NCBI RefSeq assembly: GCF_900230225.1
Contig: NZ_OCNH01000002.1
Span: 62,001 to 126,000, forward strand
Direction: 5' to 3'
From: Spirosoma fluviale
GTDB lineage: Bacteria > Bacteroidota > Bacteroidia > Cytophagales > Spirosomataceae
DNA length: 64,000 nucleotides
The translations under genes and the position numbers were made by a program. Below, one piece after another: positions 35,566 through 46,249 of the stretch (position 1 is the first letter of the stretch; each line of letters begins with the position of its first letter). The notes under the pieces are model-generated. The model did no database searches, was not told the origin of the DNA, and saw nothing but the letters and a program-made list of their open reading frames with translations.

Positions 35566-35614
35566 ACGGCTTTTAAGGTAATGTCAGTATAGATCAGTCA
35601 AAAATTTGCGCCCG

Positions 35615-35622
35615 CAAAGTTA
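35615..35622 (-). promoter_or_regulatory. Candidate -7 box of adk-obgE
   Basis: On the minus strand TAACTTTG matches TAnnTTTG, 49 bp before the adk start. No clear -33 element is seen. Confidence 0.4.
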
Positions 35623-35681
35623 CAACTCCCATTCAGAATATTAGCTGTAATAATGTCACAAGCTTTATTATTGGTAAAATA

Positions 35682-35713
35682 AAAAAAGCGTAGGTTCGAA
35701 CCTACGCTTTTTT
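35682..35713. terminator. Intrinsic terminator after the TPR gene
   Basis: A perfect 32-bp palindrome (16-bp arms, AAAAAAGCGTAGGTTC) with A and T tracts at both ends, 22 bp past the stop of the TPR gene. It ends the Exb/TonB cluster. Confidence 0.9.
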
Positions 35714-35735
35714 GAGTATCAGCCAAGAAATTCTA

Positions 35736-37514
35736 TTACTTATCGGCCACTTTCTTTTTTGCAGGGGTTGCCTTTGGCGCTACTTTGGTAGGTGCTGGCG
35801 CGGCCTTTGGACCTTCAAGCGCTTTTTTCACGCTTTCGTCATTCGGATCGAGTGCTAATACTTTATCAAAGTATTCCTTCGCTTTAGCATCATCTTTCTT
35901 CAGGAGTGCGAAACCAGCCAGTGCTTTATAAGAGGTTATCAGATAACGTTTGTAATCTGTCTTATCAGTTGAATCCGGAGTCGTAGCCTGCTCGATGAAT
36001 TTTTCGTACAATGGTCCCGCTAACTCAGCTGCTTTTTCCTGCTCTTTAGGGTAAGCATAATAGTTAGCACCGGCACGATAGTAATAGGCTAATGGATACT
36101 TTTTGCCATCAGCTTCAATTCGTGATGCCATTTGTGTGAAGGCTGAATCGGCACGCAGATAGTACTGTTGTTTTACCTGACGGATCTGAGCGGTATCCAT
36201 TATTGCTATCGTACTATCCCGACCAACACGTGGGGCAAATTGGTAGCTGGAAAGACCTAACCACAGGAAGTCATTGTTTTGTGGTTTCTTGTCGGTTGCA
36301 ATGGTCTTACTATAATAAGTTGCTGCTTTGTCATACCGCTTCGTATCGTAGTATTTTTTAGCAATTTCACGATACAGATTTTCGGTCGTATCCATTGGCG
36401 CGGCTTTCTCCAGGTTTACAATGCTCAACGAATCACCCTGAGGGTTACCCAACTGGGCATATGCACGGCCAAGGTATTTATAGTCGTCAGCCATTACTTT
36501 CTGAGGAGCAACTTTGATGAATCGTTCCAAGGATTCAACAGACTCATTGTTCTTACCCAATGCAGAATAGGCCCAACCGTACATCCGGTCAATAATTGGG
36601 TTATTGATTTTACCTTTCAGCTGATCCAGGTAAGCGATAGCACCTTGATAATCCTGAGCAAGGAATTTATAACGGGCTACGTCAAGCAGCATCTCCGGGT
36701 CTGTAGTACCGCTTTTCTGTACATACAGTTCATAGTTCGAAGCTGCCGCTTTGTAGGCACGCGAGTTAGCCAGGGCATCGGCATAAGCACGATACGTAGG
36801 AGCAAACTCAGCATCACCCTGAATGGCAAGTTTAAAGAAATCCTGTGCTTTCTGATAGTTTTTACCTCGCAGATACAAACGGCCAATTTTGTAGTTGGCT
36901 TCGGCAAGGTTAGGATTGATCGCCAATGCGTTTTCGTACTTCGTGATCGCGTTACCACCATCATTTTTCAGAAAGTACGCATCGCCCATCAACATTTCGA
37001 TCTCAGCGTTTTCATTTTTCTTGTCTTTCTCGTCAGCAACGGTTAGCAGGCTCAACGCAGCTGCCGGATCACTTTGCTTCGGTTGATCAAACAAGGTGTA
37101 CATTTCAGCACCACGAACCAGCACATCCTGGTTCTTGCTTTTCGTTTGGGCAACAGCGTTGTCAATTAAACCTTTAGCTGTAGCTCCATCACTTTTGGCT
37201 AGGGCTACCCCGGCCAGACCGATGTTGTTTAATTGGTTTTTGGCATCGGCAGCAGCACCTTTTTCAAACGTTGCTTTAGCTTTATCCAGCTGCCCGCTTC
37301 GTAGATAATAGTAGCCCAGATAAAACTGATTATCAGCCGTCGGCGAGCTGGTGGCCAACTGCGTTAGCGTTTGCCCCGCCTTGTTATAGCGCTCAGCTTC
37401 TAGATCCTTCAGGGCCGATTGGACGTCCTGTGCAAATAAAGGAGTCGTTAGTGTAGCCCCCACAAACAGGATGGTCATCAGCGATTGCTTCTGGTTGTTC
37501 ATCATGTAATTCAA
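35736..37514 (-). CDS. Exported TPR protein of the TonB cluster
   Basis: A 592-residue protein with a signal peptide (core SLMTILFVGATLTTPLFAQ), so periplasmic. It has about ten TPR units, for example SALKDLEAERYNKAGQTLTQ, NQFYLGYYYLRSGQLDKAKA and LAEANYKIGRLYLRGKNYQK. The C-terminus is a low-complexity Ala/Pro/Lys tail (KAAPAPTKVAPKATPAKKK). Its place behind a PstS-like lipoprotein and TonB suggests a periplasmic partner of the TonB machine, but a promoter-like pair of boxes just upstream means it may also be expressed alone. The exact start is uncertain among three nearby ATGs (37514, 37505 and 37502). Confidence 0.83.
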   Translation of the reverse strand: MNYMMNNQKQSLMTILFVGATLTTPLFAQDVQSALKDLEAERYNKAGQTLTQLATSSPTADNQFYLGYYYLRSGQLDKAKATFEKGAAADAKNQLNNIGLAGVALAKSDGATAKGLIDNAVAQTKSKNQDVLVRGAEMYTLFDQPKQSDPAAALSLLTVADEKDKKNENAEIEMLMGDAYFLKNDGGNAITKYENALAINPNLAEANYKIGRLYLRGKNYQKAQDFFKLAIQGDAEFAPTYRAYADALANSRAYKAAASNYELYVQKSGTTDPEMLLDVARYKFLAQDYQGAIAYLDQLKGKINNPIIDRMYGWAYSALGKNNESVESLERFIKVAPQKVMADDYKYLGRAYAQLGNPQGDSLSIVNLEKAAPMDTTENLYREIAKKYYDTKRYDKAATYYSKTIATDKKPQNNDFLWLGLSSYQFAPRVGRDSTIAIMDTAQIRQVKQQYYLRADSAFTQMASRIEADGKKYPLAYYYRAGANYYAYPKEQEKAAELAGPLYEKFIEQATTPDSTDKTDYKRYLITSYKALAGFALLKKDDAKAKEYFDKVLALDPNDESVKKALEGPKAAPAPTKVAPKATPAKKKVADK

Positions 37515-37557
37515 GTTGGAAATTAGGGAAATTGGTTAATGCTTATAAAACAATTGA

Positions 37558-37586
37558 CAAAACTAAAAAATTGCGGTCGAACCAAA
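37558..37586 (-). promoter_or_regulatory. Candidate promoter of the TPR gene
   Basis: On the minus strand TTTG (37583-37586) and TAGTTTTG (37558-37565) are separated by 17 bp. Both elements of the Bacteroidota promoter are present, ending 43 bp before the TPR start. Confidence 0.6.
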
Positions 37587-37594
37587 AAACTTAC

Positions 37595-38536
37595 TTATTT
37601 AGTCAGATTTATGATTCGATCATATGGAGTTCTGGGCCAAAGTCCCAATTTACGAATGATTAGCGAACCTGCATCTCTAACTATATAATTAATCAATCCG
37701 CCACCTAAACCCGGATGCGTTTCACGGCTCAAAATATATACTGGCCTACGTAAAGGGTAACGCTGCATGCCCAGGTCCTCCTGAAACGGCTGAAAATAGT
37801 CATTGCGATTAACCGGGTTTATTTTATCTGAAACTCCCATTACACGCAAATCCTTCGCTAATTCAACAGACAGTGGTTCATCACTATCACTTATCCAGTT
37901 GACACCAATAAAGCCAATGGCCGATGGGTTCTTCCGGACAAAGTCAATGACTTCCCGATTGGAGTGCGTCGTGAATATTCGCAATCCTTTTACGTCTTTA
38001 ATATTAAAAGTTTTTAATACAAACGCTAGATTACTTGAATTGTTATTATCAAAAACCAGGGTGATCGGGCTACTCTGATTGCCTCCTTTTAGTTGTCCCC
38101 ACTGACTTATCTGCCCATTGAAAATACGTTGCAACTCAGCCATCGTGATCAGGCTGTCTGTGTTCGCTTTATTGACGATCAGCGCTACGCCATCCGTTGC
38201 AATCTTTTCAGTAGCTCCTTTTATTTTTCGTTGATCGAATACAGCCCGCTCGTTGGGTTTTAACACACGTGTTGCGAAGACCAGCCGCGCGCTATCCTGA
38301 AGCATCATATTGATAGCTTCCTGTTCTGGCCTAAAGATAACTTTAAAATGAGCGTCTGGATAAATTCCGGAGTAAGCAGAGGTCAACTGGGTTACCAGCG
38401 GCTGAAATGATTCATCAGCAGCAATAACGATCTCCCCCCGCGATGGATTGTCAAGCGCTGGTTTCCCATTGCCGCAACTCAACAGGCTAGCCAGTAGTCC
38501 GACTGTTGCTACGATAACTAAAAAGTGTTTACTCAT
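37595..38536 (-). CDS. PstS-like substrate-binding lipoprotein
   Basis: A 313-residue lipoprotein of the phosphate-binding (PBP-like) superfamily. The start at 38536 gives MSKHFLVIVATVGLLASLLSC, with a lipobox Cys at residue 21. The binding-protein pattern includes GEIVIAADESFQPLVTQLTS, DGVALIVNKANTDSLITMAE, LQRIFNGQISQWGQL and NREVIDFVRKNPSAIGFIGV. The start overlaps the stop of the small membrane gene by 8 bp. No pst permease or ATPase is near. Its link to exbB-exbD-tonB suggests that it binds a ligand, or helps assemble the TonB system, rather than feeding an ABC importer. Confidence 0.85.
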   Translation of the reverse strand: MSKHFLVIVATVGLLASLLSCGNGKPALDNPSRGEIVIAADESFQPLVTQLTSAYSGIYPDAHFKVIFRPEQEAINMMLQDSARLVFATRVLKPNERAVFDQRKIKGATEKIATDGVALIVNKANTDSLITMAELQRIFNGQISQWGQLKGGNQSSPITLVFDNNNSSNLAFVLKTFNIKDVKGLRIFTTHSNREVIDFVRKNPSAIGFIGVNWISDSDEPLSVELAKDLRVMGVSDKINPVNRNDYFQPFQEDLGMQRYPLRRPVYILSRETHPGLGGGLINYIVRDAGSLIIRKLGLWPRTPYDRIINLTK

Positions 38537-38750
38537 TTTCCTGAAAACGCTGGTAGGCCCTGTACGCTCGAAACGCACCATAAATGATCAGCAATGCCCC
38601 CATCGAATACCGCAATAAGCCGGGCTCCGGGAGCACCCCAAAAGACTGAGAGGAGGCTATCAGTCCGATGCCTCCTCCCAAGTATGCCAGCGAAGCCAGT
38701 ACTGAAATATACAGTGTTAGCTTGGCTGGACCTCGATTCTGTCCGCGCAT
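38529..38750 (-). CDS. Small two-helix membrane protein of the TonB cluster
   Basis: A 73-residue protein with two hydrophobic helices (LTLYISVLASLAYLGGGIGL and LLRYSMGALLIIYGAFRAYR) and a charged tail. TonB ends 5 bp upstream and the PstS-like gene starts inside its 3' end, so it is tightly coupled to both. No named family recognised. The tight packing argues that it is real. Confidence 0.75.
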   Translation of the reverse strand: MRGQNRGPAKLTLYISVLASLAYLGGGIGLIASSQSFGVLPEPGLLRYSMGALLIIYGAFRAYRAYQRFQENE

Positions 38751-38755
38751 AGGTA

Positions 38756-39580
38756 TTATTCCAGCGTGAAGTTGATCGGTAGGTTATACTTAACCCGAAC
38801 CGGCCGACCTGATTGCTTACCAGGGCGCCACTTCGGCATACCCTTCACTACGCGTTGTGCTTCTTCGTCTGTTCCGAAGCCCAGACCTTTCAGTACCTGA
38901 ACATCCTGAATACTACCATCGGTGTTAACGACGAAGCTTACGAACACACGGCCTGAAACGTTAGCGCGCTGAGCTGCTGCCGGGTAACGCAGGTTTTTGC
39001 TTAGGTATTGACCAAGAGCGGCCATACCACCACTAAACTCTGGCTGTTGTTCTACCACCGTAAAGATTTCTTCTTCTTTCGGGGCAGCTTCAACGGCAAC
39101 TTCCACTTTTGTTGGGGCGGCTGATGCTTCAGGAGCGGCAATCACTTCTTCGGCGTTGGGGTCGCCTTCCTGCGTTTTTTCAGCAGCAACGGCTTCCTTC
39201 AGTTCCTCCACAGCGGGTGGTGGTGTTTCTTCGGGTACTTCCTCATCCGGTTTTACTTCCGGCGGAAGAAATTTCACCGTGTTTACCTTCGGCAATTCAA
39301 CCGGTGGTGGTGGCGGTGGTGGCGGTTCGTTCGGGTCAATTGGCGGTGGTGGGAGCTTCATTAAGTCCACCTCTACCATTGCCTGTTCTTCTTTCTCCGG
39401 AGTTAGAGCGGTTATGATCGTAGGAGCTAATACACCAAGTGTAAACAGGACGCCACCGATAATCAGGGCCCGAGTTACAGTTTTAGGATACGATTTCCGC
39501 AAATCATAGGCACCATACGCTTGGTTCCGGTTGGCAAACACGATATCATCGAGTGTTGCCTGGGAGTCTAATTCTGCCAT
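38756..39580 (-). CDS. tonB: TonB family energy transducer
   Basis: A 274-residue TonB that passes proton-motive-force energy from ExbB/ExbD to outer-membrane receptors. The Bacteroidota N-terminus with FANRNQAYGAYDLRKSYPK is followed by a membrane helix at ~38-60. A Pro-rich periplasmic spacer follows, with PPPPPPPP runs and Glu-rich segments. The TonB C-terminal domain starts near residue 185 (AALGQYLSKNLRYPAAAQRA, then NVSGRVFVSFVVNTDGSIQD and the end VRVKYNLPINFTLE). ExbD lies 4 bp upstream. Confidence 0.95.
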   Translation of the reverse strand: MAELDSQATLDDIVFANRNQAYGAYDLRKSYPKTVTRALIIGGVLFTLGVLAPTIITALTPEKEEQAMVEVDLMKLPPPPIDPNEPPPPPPPPVELPKVNTVKFLPPEVKPDEEVPEETPPPAVEELKEAVAAEKTQEGDPNAEEVIAAPEASAAPTKVEVAVEAAPKEEEIFTVVEQQPEFSGGMAALGQYLSKNLRYPAAAQRANVSGRVFVSFVVNTDGSIQDVQVLKGLGFGTDEEAQRVVKGMPKWRPGKQSGRPVRVKYNLPINFTLE

Positions 39581-39584
39581 GGTG

Positions 39585-40121
39585 TTATACGTCTAATTTT
39601 GCTTTGTCTTTGAGAAGCTTTACTTCATCCGGAGTCAGTGCGTCCACAAGGGCATACCGCTTCAGTTTCGTAATCGCCATTTCATCCAGAACGTCAACCA
39701 TGTTTTTGTAGGTCGATAGTTTTGTTGGTTTGATAACCACAACAAACTTTTCGCCACCTACTTTCTTCACGTTCTCCTGGAGGGCCTGCCGAAATTCGTA
39801 GCCGTATCCGACGGTTTTCACTTCTGGATCTTCGCCCGCAGCCTTACCAAAGATGTAGTAGGCCTTGTTGTCTTTGCCCAGAAAGACGGTCATTACGTTG
39901 GAGGCCTTAATAGGCTCCGTTTCTTCTGTTTTTGTTTTATCCGGCACGTTGAGCGTCATCGAAGATGGTTTGCTCAGTGTGGTGGCCAAAATGAAGAAGG
40001 TAATCAGGAGAAATCCAAGGTCTACCATGGGGGTCATATCCACCCGAGTCGACGCTTTCTTTGACCGTACCTTACCACCATCATGTTTACCACCACCACC
40101 GCCGGTATTAATTTCTGCCAT
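39585..40121 (-). CDS. exbD: ExbD/TolR family biopolymer transport protein, second copy
   Basis: A 178-residue ExbD. After a Gly-rich start, the family motif TRVDMTPMVDLGFLLITFFI carries the single membrane helix with the conserved proton-path Asp (in MVDLGF). The periplasmic part contains VVIKPTKLSTYKNMVDVLDE. It lies 4 bp from tonB and 56 bp after the first exbD. Paired ExbD copies in one cluster are common in Bacteroidota. Confidence 0.93.
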   Translation of the reverse strand: MAEINTGGGGGKHDGGKVRSKKASTRVDMTPMVDLGFLLITFFILATTLSKPSSMTLNVPDKTKTEETEPIKASNVMTVFLGKDNKAYYIFGKAAGEDPEVKTVGYGYEFRQALQENVKKVGGEKFVVVIKPTKLSTYKNMVDVLDEMAITKLKRYALVDALTPDEVKLLKDKAKLDV

Positions 40122-40177
40122 GTTTTCTTAACAGATTCGCGTGGTGAAAATCAACTATAGATGCAATCGCTACGCGC

Positions 40178-40804
40178 TTAATCAGCTTTCCAACCGGCCG
40201 GGGGAGCTTCCGTTCCCGTAATCAGGTTGAATTTGTTGATGTTTTGCGCTTGTAACGTAGCCAGTACATTCTTGAATTCGGGGAATTTAGCGAGGTTATC
40301 GCCTTTCAACGCAATTCGAAGATTGTTGTTGGCCTTCCGGGCATTATAAACCCACTCTTTCAACTCGTTGGTTGGGCCTGCTCCGGTGGTGTCCGTTGGA
40401 ATCCCCGCCTGTTTAACCTTAGCCTGTTGCTCTTTTGAGAGATTCAGGTAAGATTTCAATTGGTTAATGGGGATACCAAAGTTCGACATTAGAGAAAACT
40501 CCTTCTTTTCGTTGTTAGAGAAGGAAAGTCCTTTAGCAGCAGCAATGTTATCCAGCATGGCAATGCGGTTCTGTGCATTGTCGATACCGAAATATACCTT
40601 GCCGTCTCTACCAAGACCGATGGTCATGATATCGCTATCAGGGACTTTGATCCCGGAAATGGACGAGGGCGTTTCGATGGTAGCTGCATCCTGCGACCGG
40701 AACTGGGCCGTCAGGATAAAGAACGTCAACAAAAGAAACGCCACGTCGCACATCGCGGTCATGTCCACTGTGGAACTGGCGCGTTTTATTTTAACTGCTG
40801 GCAT
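40178..40804 (-). CDS. exbD: ExbD/TolR family biopolymer transport protein, first copy
   Basis: A 208-residue ExbD paralogue. The motif STVDMTAMCDVAFLLLTFFI includes the conserved Asp, with a Cys before it in place of the Val in the other copy. The periplasmic part is longer and ends with LRIALKGDNLAKFPEFKNVL. ExbB lies 14 bp upstream. The two copies differ enough to suggest different roles in the ExbB/D complex. Confidence 0.92.
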   Translation of the reverse strand: MPAVKIKRASSTVDMTAMCDVAFLLLTFFILTAQFRSQDAATIETPSSISGIKVPDSDIMTIGLGRDGKVYFGIDNAQNRIAMLDNIAAAKGLSFSNNEKKEFSLMSNFGIPINQLKSYLNLSKEQQAKVKQAGIPTDTTGAGPTNELKEWVYNARKANNNLRIALKGDNLAKFPEFKNVLATLQAQNINKFNLITGTEAPPAGWKAD

Positions 40805-40818
40805 AAGTTATTAAACTA

Positions 40819-41652
40819 TTAATAATGGGCTGCGAAGTTCTGCTGAATGCTCAGACCGATTTCGTCAATGTTGTAAGTCAATACGTCAATACGGCTCGTG
40901 AAGTAGCTATACATGATCGTAGCAATAGCGGCCGTACCGATACCAAGAGCCGTGTTTACAAGGGCCTCAGAGATACCCGTCGAAAGAGCACCTGTGTCAG
41001 GCTGTCCCGTAGCACCCATGGCTGCGAACGCGCGAATCATACCAAGTACCGTACCGAGCAGGGCGATCAGCGTCGAAACCGAAGCCAGGGTAGCAATGAT
41101 GGTCAGGTTTTTTTCCAGCATTGGCAATTCCAGCGTTGTAGCTTCTTCTACTTCTTTCTGCAGGGCTACTAGTTTCTGCTCTTTGTCTAACTGGGTATCG
41201 GTAGCTAACTGCTGGTACTTCAACAGGGCTGTTTTCACAACGTTGCCAATCGAACCTTTCTGACGGTCGCACTCCTGAATAGCGGCAGCTACTTCGTTGC
41301 GGTCAAGCTGGCCTTTAACTTTACGAACGAAATCGTCGATAGATCCCGTACCGTTTGCACGGCCGATGGTGATGAAACGCTCAATCGAGAATACCAGTAC
41401 CGTTAGAAAACAGGTAAACAGAATTGGTACGATGAAGCCTCCCTTGTAGACCGTACCGAAGTAGTCGCCTGGAAGTGGTTCTTTCGTATTGTCGCCTTCC
41501 TGGAAGTGGCTACCATCACCGAAGACGAACATGTACGTCAGGATACCGATCAGCAACAATACCGGAATTACGAATGCGGGGTTTAGACCACCTGACTTCT
41601 TTTTTGGTGCCGGTGCTTTGGCGGGTGCTGGAGAAGGAGTTTGTGTTTTCAT
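40819..41652 (-). CDS. exbB: ExbB/MotA/TolQ family proton channel protein
   Basis: A 277-residue ExbB. A Lys/Pro/Ala-rich N-terminus precedes three membrane helices: LNPAFVIPVLLLIGILTYMF, FIVPILFTCFLTVLVFSIER, and the paired region LTIIATLASVSTLIALLGTV with SEALVNTALGIGTAAIATIM. The TolQ/ExbB signature GMIRAFAAMG is present. It is the first gene of the Exb/TonB cluster; the 600 bp upstream has no gene. Confidence 0.94.
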   Translation of the reverse strand: MKTQTPSPAPAKAPAPKKKSGGLNPAFVIPVLLLIGILTYMFVFGDGSHFQEGDNTKEPLPGDYFGTVYKGGFIVPILFTCFLTVLVFSIERFITIGRANGTGSIDDFVRKVKGQLDRNEVAAAIQECDRQKGSIGNVVKTALLKYQQLATDTQLDKEQKLVALQKEVEEATTLELPMLEKNLTIIATLASVSTLIALLGTVLGMIRAFAAMGATGQPDTGALSTGISEALVNTALGIGTAAIATIMYSYFTSRIDVLTYNIDEIGLSIQQNFAAHY

Positions 41653-42253
41653 TGGAACTGGACTGTAGGGTTAAAAATTAAAAGTTGGTTTACCCGGTAA
41701 AAAAAGTGAAAAATTTAGACTCTTTCGGTTTGTGCATCTAAATTTTTAAAGGAAATGCCTTCAAACCTCCACAAAAATATGAGTTTTCCAGCAATAACCG
41801 CACAATTCAATAAGTCTAATCTATCATCTTTATTGCAATCCAGCGGCAATTACTAGGATAAAAACCACTTATTGGCTTTTTTTTATCCTAGGCTAGGATA
41901 GACATAAAACCTTGTCGTTCAACTCTCATATACAAAATCTCCTTCGCTTTCAGGGATTAACAGGTTGAGTCTAGGGCGGGGTGTAGTTCATAAAATAATT
42001 GTTAAGATTATTAATATGGCTTTTGAAGACTAGCCTACATTGTTTTTAAAAGGGATGCCGGTGAAGACCCGATTCCATAAACTCCTCGAAAATTTTTGAG
42101 AAATTATTGAACAGTACTTTACGGCGTCAGTAAGTACGCCCAGCCTTAGTAGCGGTCTTGGTTGGAAAAATAGCTGGCTTTTGGTTAGAACTACACTCTA
42201 ACTAACTCACTCGTAAAGAGTATTTGTGGGACAGATTTAGTTATACAGTGAAT
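41653..42253. other. 601-bp non-coding region upstream of exbB
   Basis: No gene was found. It is AT-rich and contains an inverted repeat CTAGGATAAAAA (41853-41864) pairing with 41880-41891, and a third CTAGGATA at 41893-41900. The hairpin lacks a T-tract, so it may be a regulatory palindrome or a weak terminator of the response regulator gene. A small RNA cannot be excluded. Confidence 0.55.
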
Positions 42254-42706
42254 TTAATTGGTAAAGCCTTTGCCAAACCACACTGTAGGAACCGTAATTG
42301 TCTCAAACCAATAATGCCGTAATTGTTGCACGTAAGCCTGCCAGGCTGAATAGACAGATGGCTTTCGGGTAAATAACGAAGCTCCCATCGAAAAAGCCTT
42401 TTCTACATTCTCTGTCTCGTCGTGGTACGAAAGCATCACCACAGGCAGTAGTCGTCCTTGTGGGTGGTTGCGGAGATAATACAGGAAGGCAAAGCCATCT
42501 GGCCCTGTTTGCAAATCGATGTCCAGAAGAATTAATTTGGGCCCTTTCCCCTCAAGGCTTTCAACATAGGCCTGGGCCTCTGCATAGCTGGTTTTAACCT
42601 GAATAGAAGCTTCCGGGAAATTTTGCCGGGCTGAACGCGTAAGTACCTCAGCAACAAACGGGTCATCATCAACCAGTAGGATCGAAAATGGAGATGAGGT
42701 AGTCAC
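42254..42706 (-). CDS. Single-domain response regulator
   Basis: A 150-residue CheY-like receiver with no output domain. The acidic pocket is LLVDDDPFVAEVL (Asp13-15), the phospho-accepting Asp62 is in LILLDIDL, the switch Ser93 is in VVMLSYHDE, and Lys115 is in FTRKPS. No histidine kinase is nearby, so its partner is unknown. The short tail (QAYVQQLRHYWFETITVPTV) is not a DNA-binding domain. Confidence 0.88.
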   Translation of the reverse strand: MTTSSPFSILLVDDDPFVAEVLTRSARQNFPEASIQVKTSYAEAQAYVESLEGKGPKLILLDIDLQTGPDGFAFLYYLRNHPQGRLLPVVMLSYHDETENVEKAFSMGASLFTRKPSVYSAWQAYVQQLRHYWFETITVPTVWFGKGFTN

Positions 42707-42879
42707 AATTGAGTAACTTGGTTAATAAATAAACAGAGTAACGGTTTTTAGTTCATCAAATTAACAAATTCTTTAGACAAAAGTTTGATTCATCCGCTCA
42801 ATTCAATGGGACAAATAGACTTTATAAATAAAACTGAATAGGCTGTTGACTTAGGTAAAGGACGCGGTAAGGGCATAAT

Positions 42880-42907
42880 AAAGGTAGTCCGTTTCCAGAC
42901 TACCTTT
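42880..42907 (-). terminator. Terminator of katG
   Basis: A 10-bp perfect stem (AAAGGTAGTC at 42880-42889 pairing with 42898-42907) 26 bp after the katG stop, followed on the minus strand by only a short T stretch. Confidence 0.6.
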
Positions 42908-42933
42908 TATTTCTAATCTATCAGTCAAACCAT

Positions 42934-45228
<2,295 letters not shown>

Positions 45229-45292
45229 TTAATAGTTTTTATTAATTGTTTTTATGTAACTATAGATAAAATCTATATAAGTAAAAATACTG

Positions 45293-45571
45293 GTGTCGGG
45301 AAGATGGAAGTTACTTATCTTATTCTCGTTGTCGGAAAGTCCCAAACGATTTAAGCAGATAGCCCCACAGGTCAGTGGAATAACAGATAAAACACTATCC
45401 AAAGAACTAAAAAGTCTGGAAGCGAATAAACTCGTTTTTCGGGAGGTCCACCATACTTTTCCGCCAACCGTTGAGTATTCCATTACGCCACACGGGATGT
45501 CGCTCGAAAAAGTGATAGATGAACTTCATTTCTGGGGACTAGCCCATCGAAAGGAAGTTATAGAGCAATGA
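45293..45571 (+). CDS. Short HxlR-type winged-helix regulator
   Basis: A 92-residue MarR/HxlR-type DNA-binding protein. The family core is there: SGRWKLLILFSLSESPKRFK, GITDKTLSKELKSLEANKLV and PTVEYSITPHGMSLEKVID. Homologues normally begin 15-25 residues earlier with a cysteine-containing segment before the GxWK motif. Here the frame is closed by a TAA at 45278 and starts with a GTG at 45293, so the sensing Cys segment is missing. It may be a degraded copy or a truncated functional repressor. Its neighbours are katG (divergent) and arr. Confidence 0.7.
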   Translation: MSGRWKLLILFSLSESPKRFKQIAPQVSGITDKTLSKELKSLEANKLVFREVHHTFPPTVEYSITPHGMSLEKVIDELHFWGLAHRKEVIEQ

Positions 45572-45668
45572 AAGATCAGCCCATTTAGTTTTACGTTTAC
45601 GCTGTTGTTCGCAAAGGTTGCGGCTAACGTTCATGCATTGTTCTACTTAAGCCGAATTTAAAACCACT

Positions 45669-46103
45669 TCAATCTTCTATGGCCTCAATGCCCTGATCTT
45701 TAAGTTTTGCTAATCCATCTTTCATAGCCTTGACTTGCTCCGGAGCATGTCCTTGCCAGACAGTAATCTCGCCAACGACTTTAAAAGGTTGTTTTGAGCG
45801 GTACGATTTTGTTGGATTACCCGGAAATTTTTTGTCAGTTAAATTCGGATCGTCCTCAATTGAACCTGTTGGCTCTACTAAATATATTCTTTCTCGCCCT
45901 TCTCCTAAGGCTAGTTCAGCCCCCCAAATGGCGGCATCTAACGTAGCTGTCAGATAGATGTATTTTGCTTTACTATTTTTTCCATAATTTGAGGTAACGC
46001 CTATTTCGATAAAGTCGCCAATCCTCAGATCAGCCTTAGTGCCGTGGAAGAAAGTCTGTGCAAAAGGACTTTGACTTGGTTCTTTCGATTGATTTTCGTT
46101 CAT
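45669..46103 (-). CDS. arr: NAD-dependent rifamycin ADP-ribosyltransferase
   Basis: A 144-residue Arr protein, which inactivates rifamycins by transferring ADP-ribose to the ansa-chain hydroxyl. The match to known Arr proteins is strong: FFHGTKADLRIGDFIEIG, KYIYLTATLDAAIWGAELAL, GEGRERIYLVEPTGSIEDDP and NLTDKKFPGNPTKSYRS, followed by KVVGEITVWQGH. The key Asp of the EDDP motif is present. The enzyme is compact and complete. Its surroundings are AT-rich and no integrase or IS is adjacent. It may be an intrinsic resistance or self-protection gene rather than a recent plasmid acquisition. Confidence 0.93.
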   Translation of the reverse strand: MNENQSKEPSQSPFAQTFFHGTKADLRIGDFIEIGVTSNYGKNSKAKYIYLTATLDAAIWGAELALGEGRERIYLVEPTGSIEDDPNLTDKKFPGNPTKSYRSKQPFKVVGEITVWQGHAPEQVKAMKDGLAKLKDQGIEAIED

Positions 46104-46249
46104 ATACTTTGTCGGGATTTTAGGTCTTATTGATGTTACCGTGTTTCAGAAGCTCACGAAGTAGCCGTATTTATTCACCACGAACATGTGAATGTATAAT
46201 CCAGTTATAAATGACGACTAGGAAAGTCAGGCCGTTAGGAGGCAGATGT

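Noticed and set aside
36279-37046. A 255-codon plus-strand frame opposite the TPR gene
   Set aside because: It has no family features; the TPR repeats on the minus strand explain the codon pattern.
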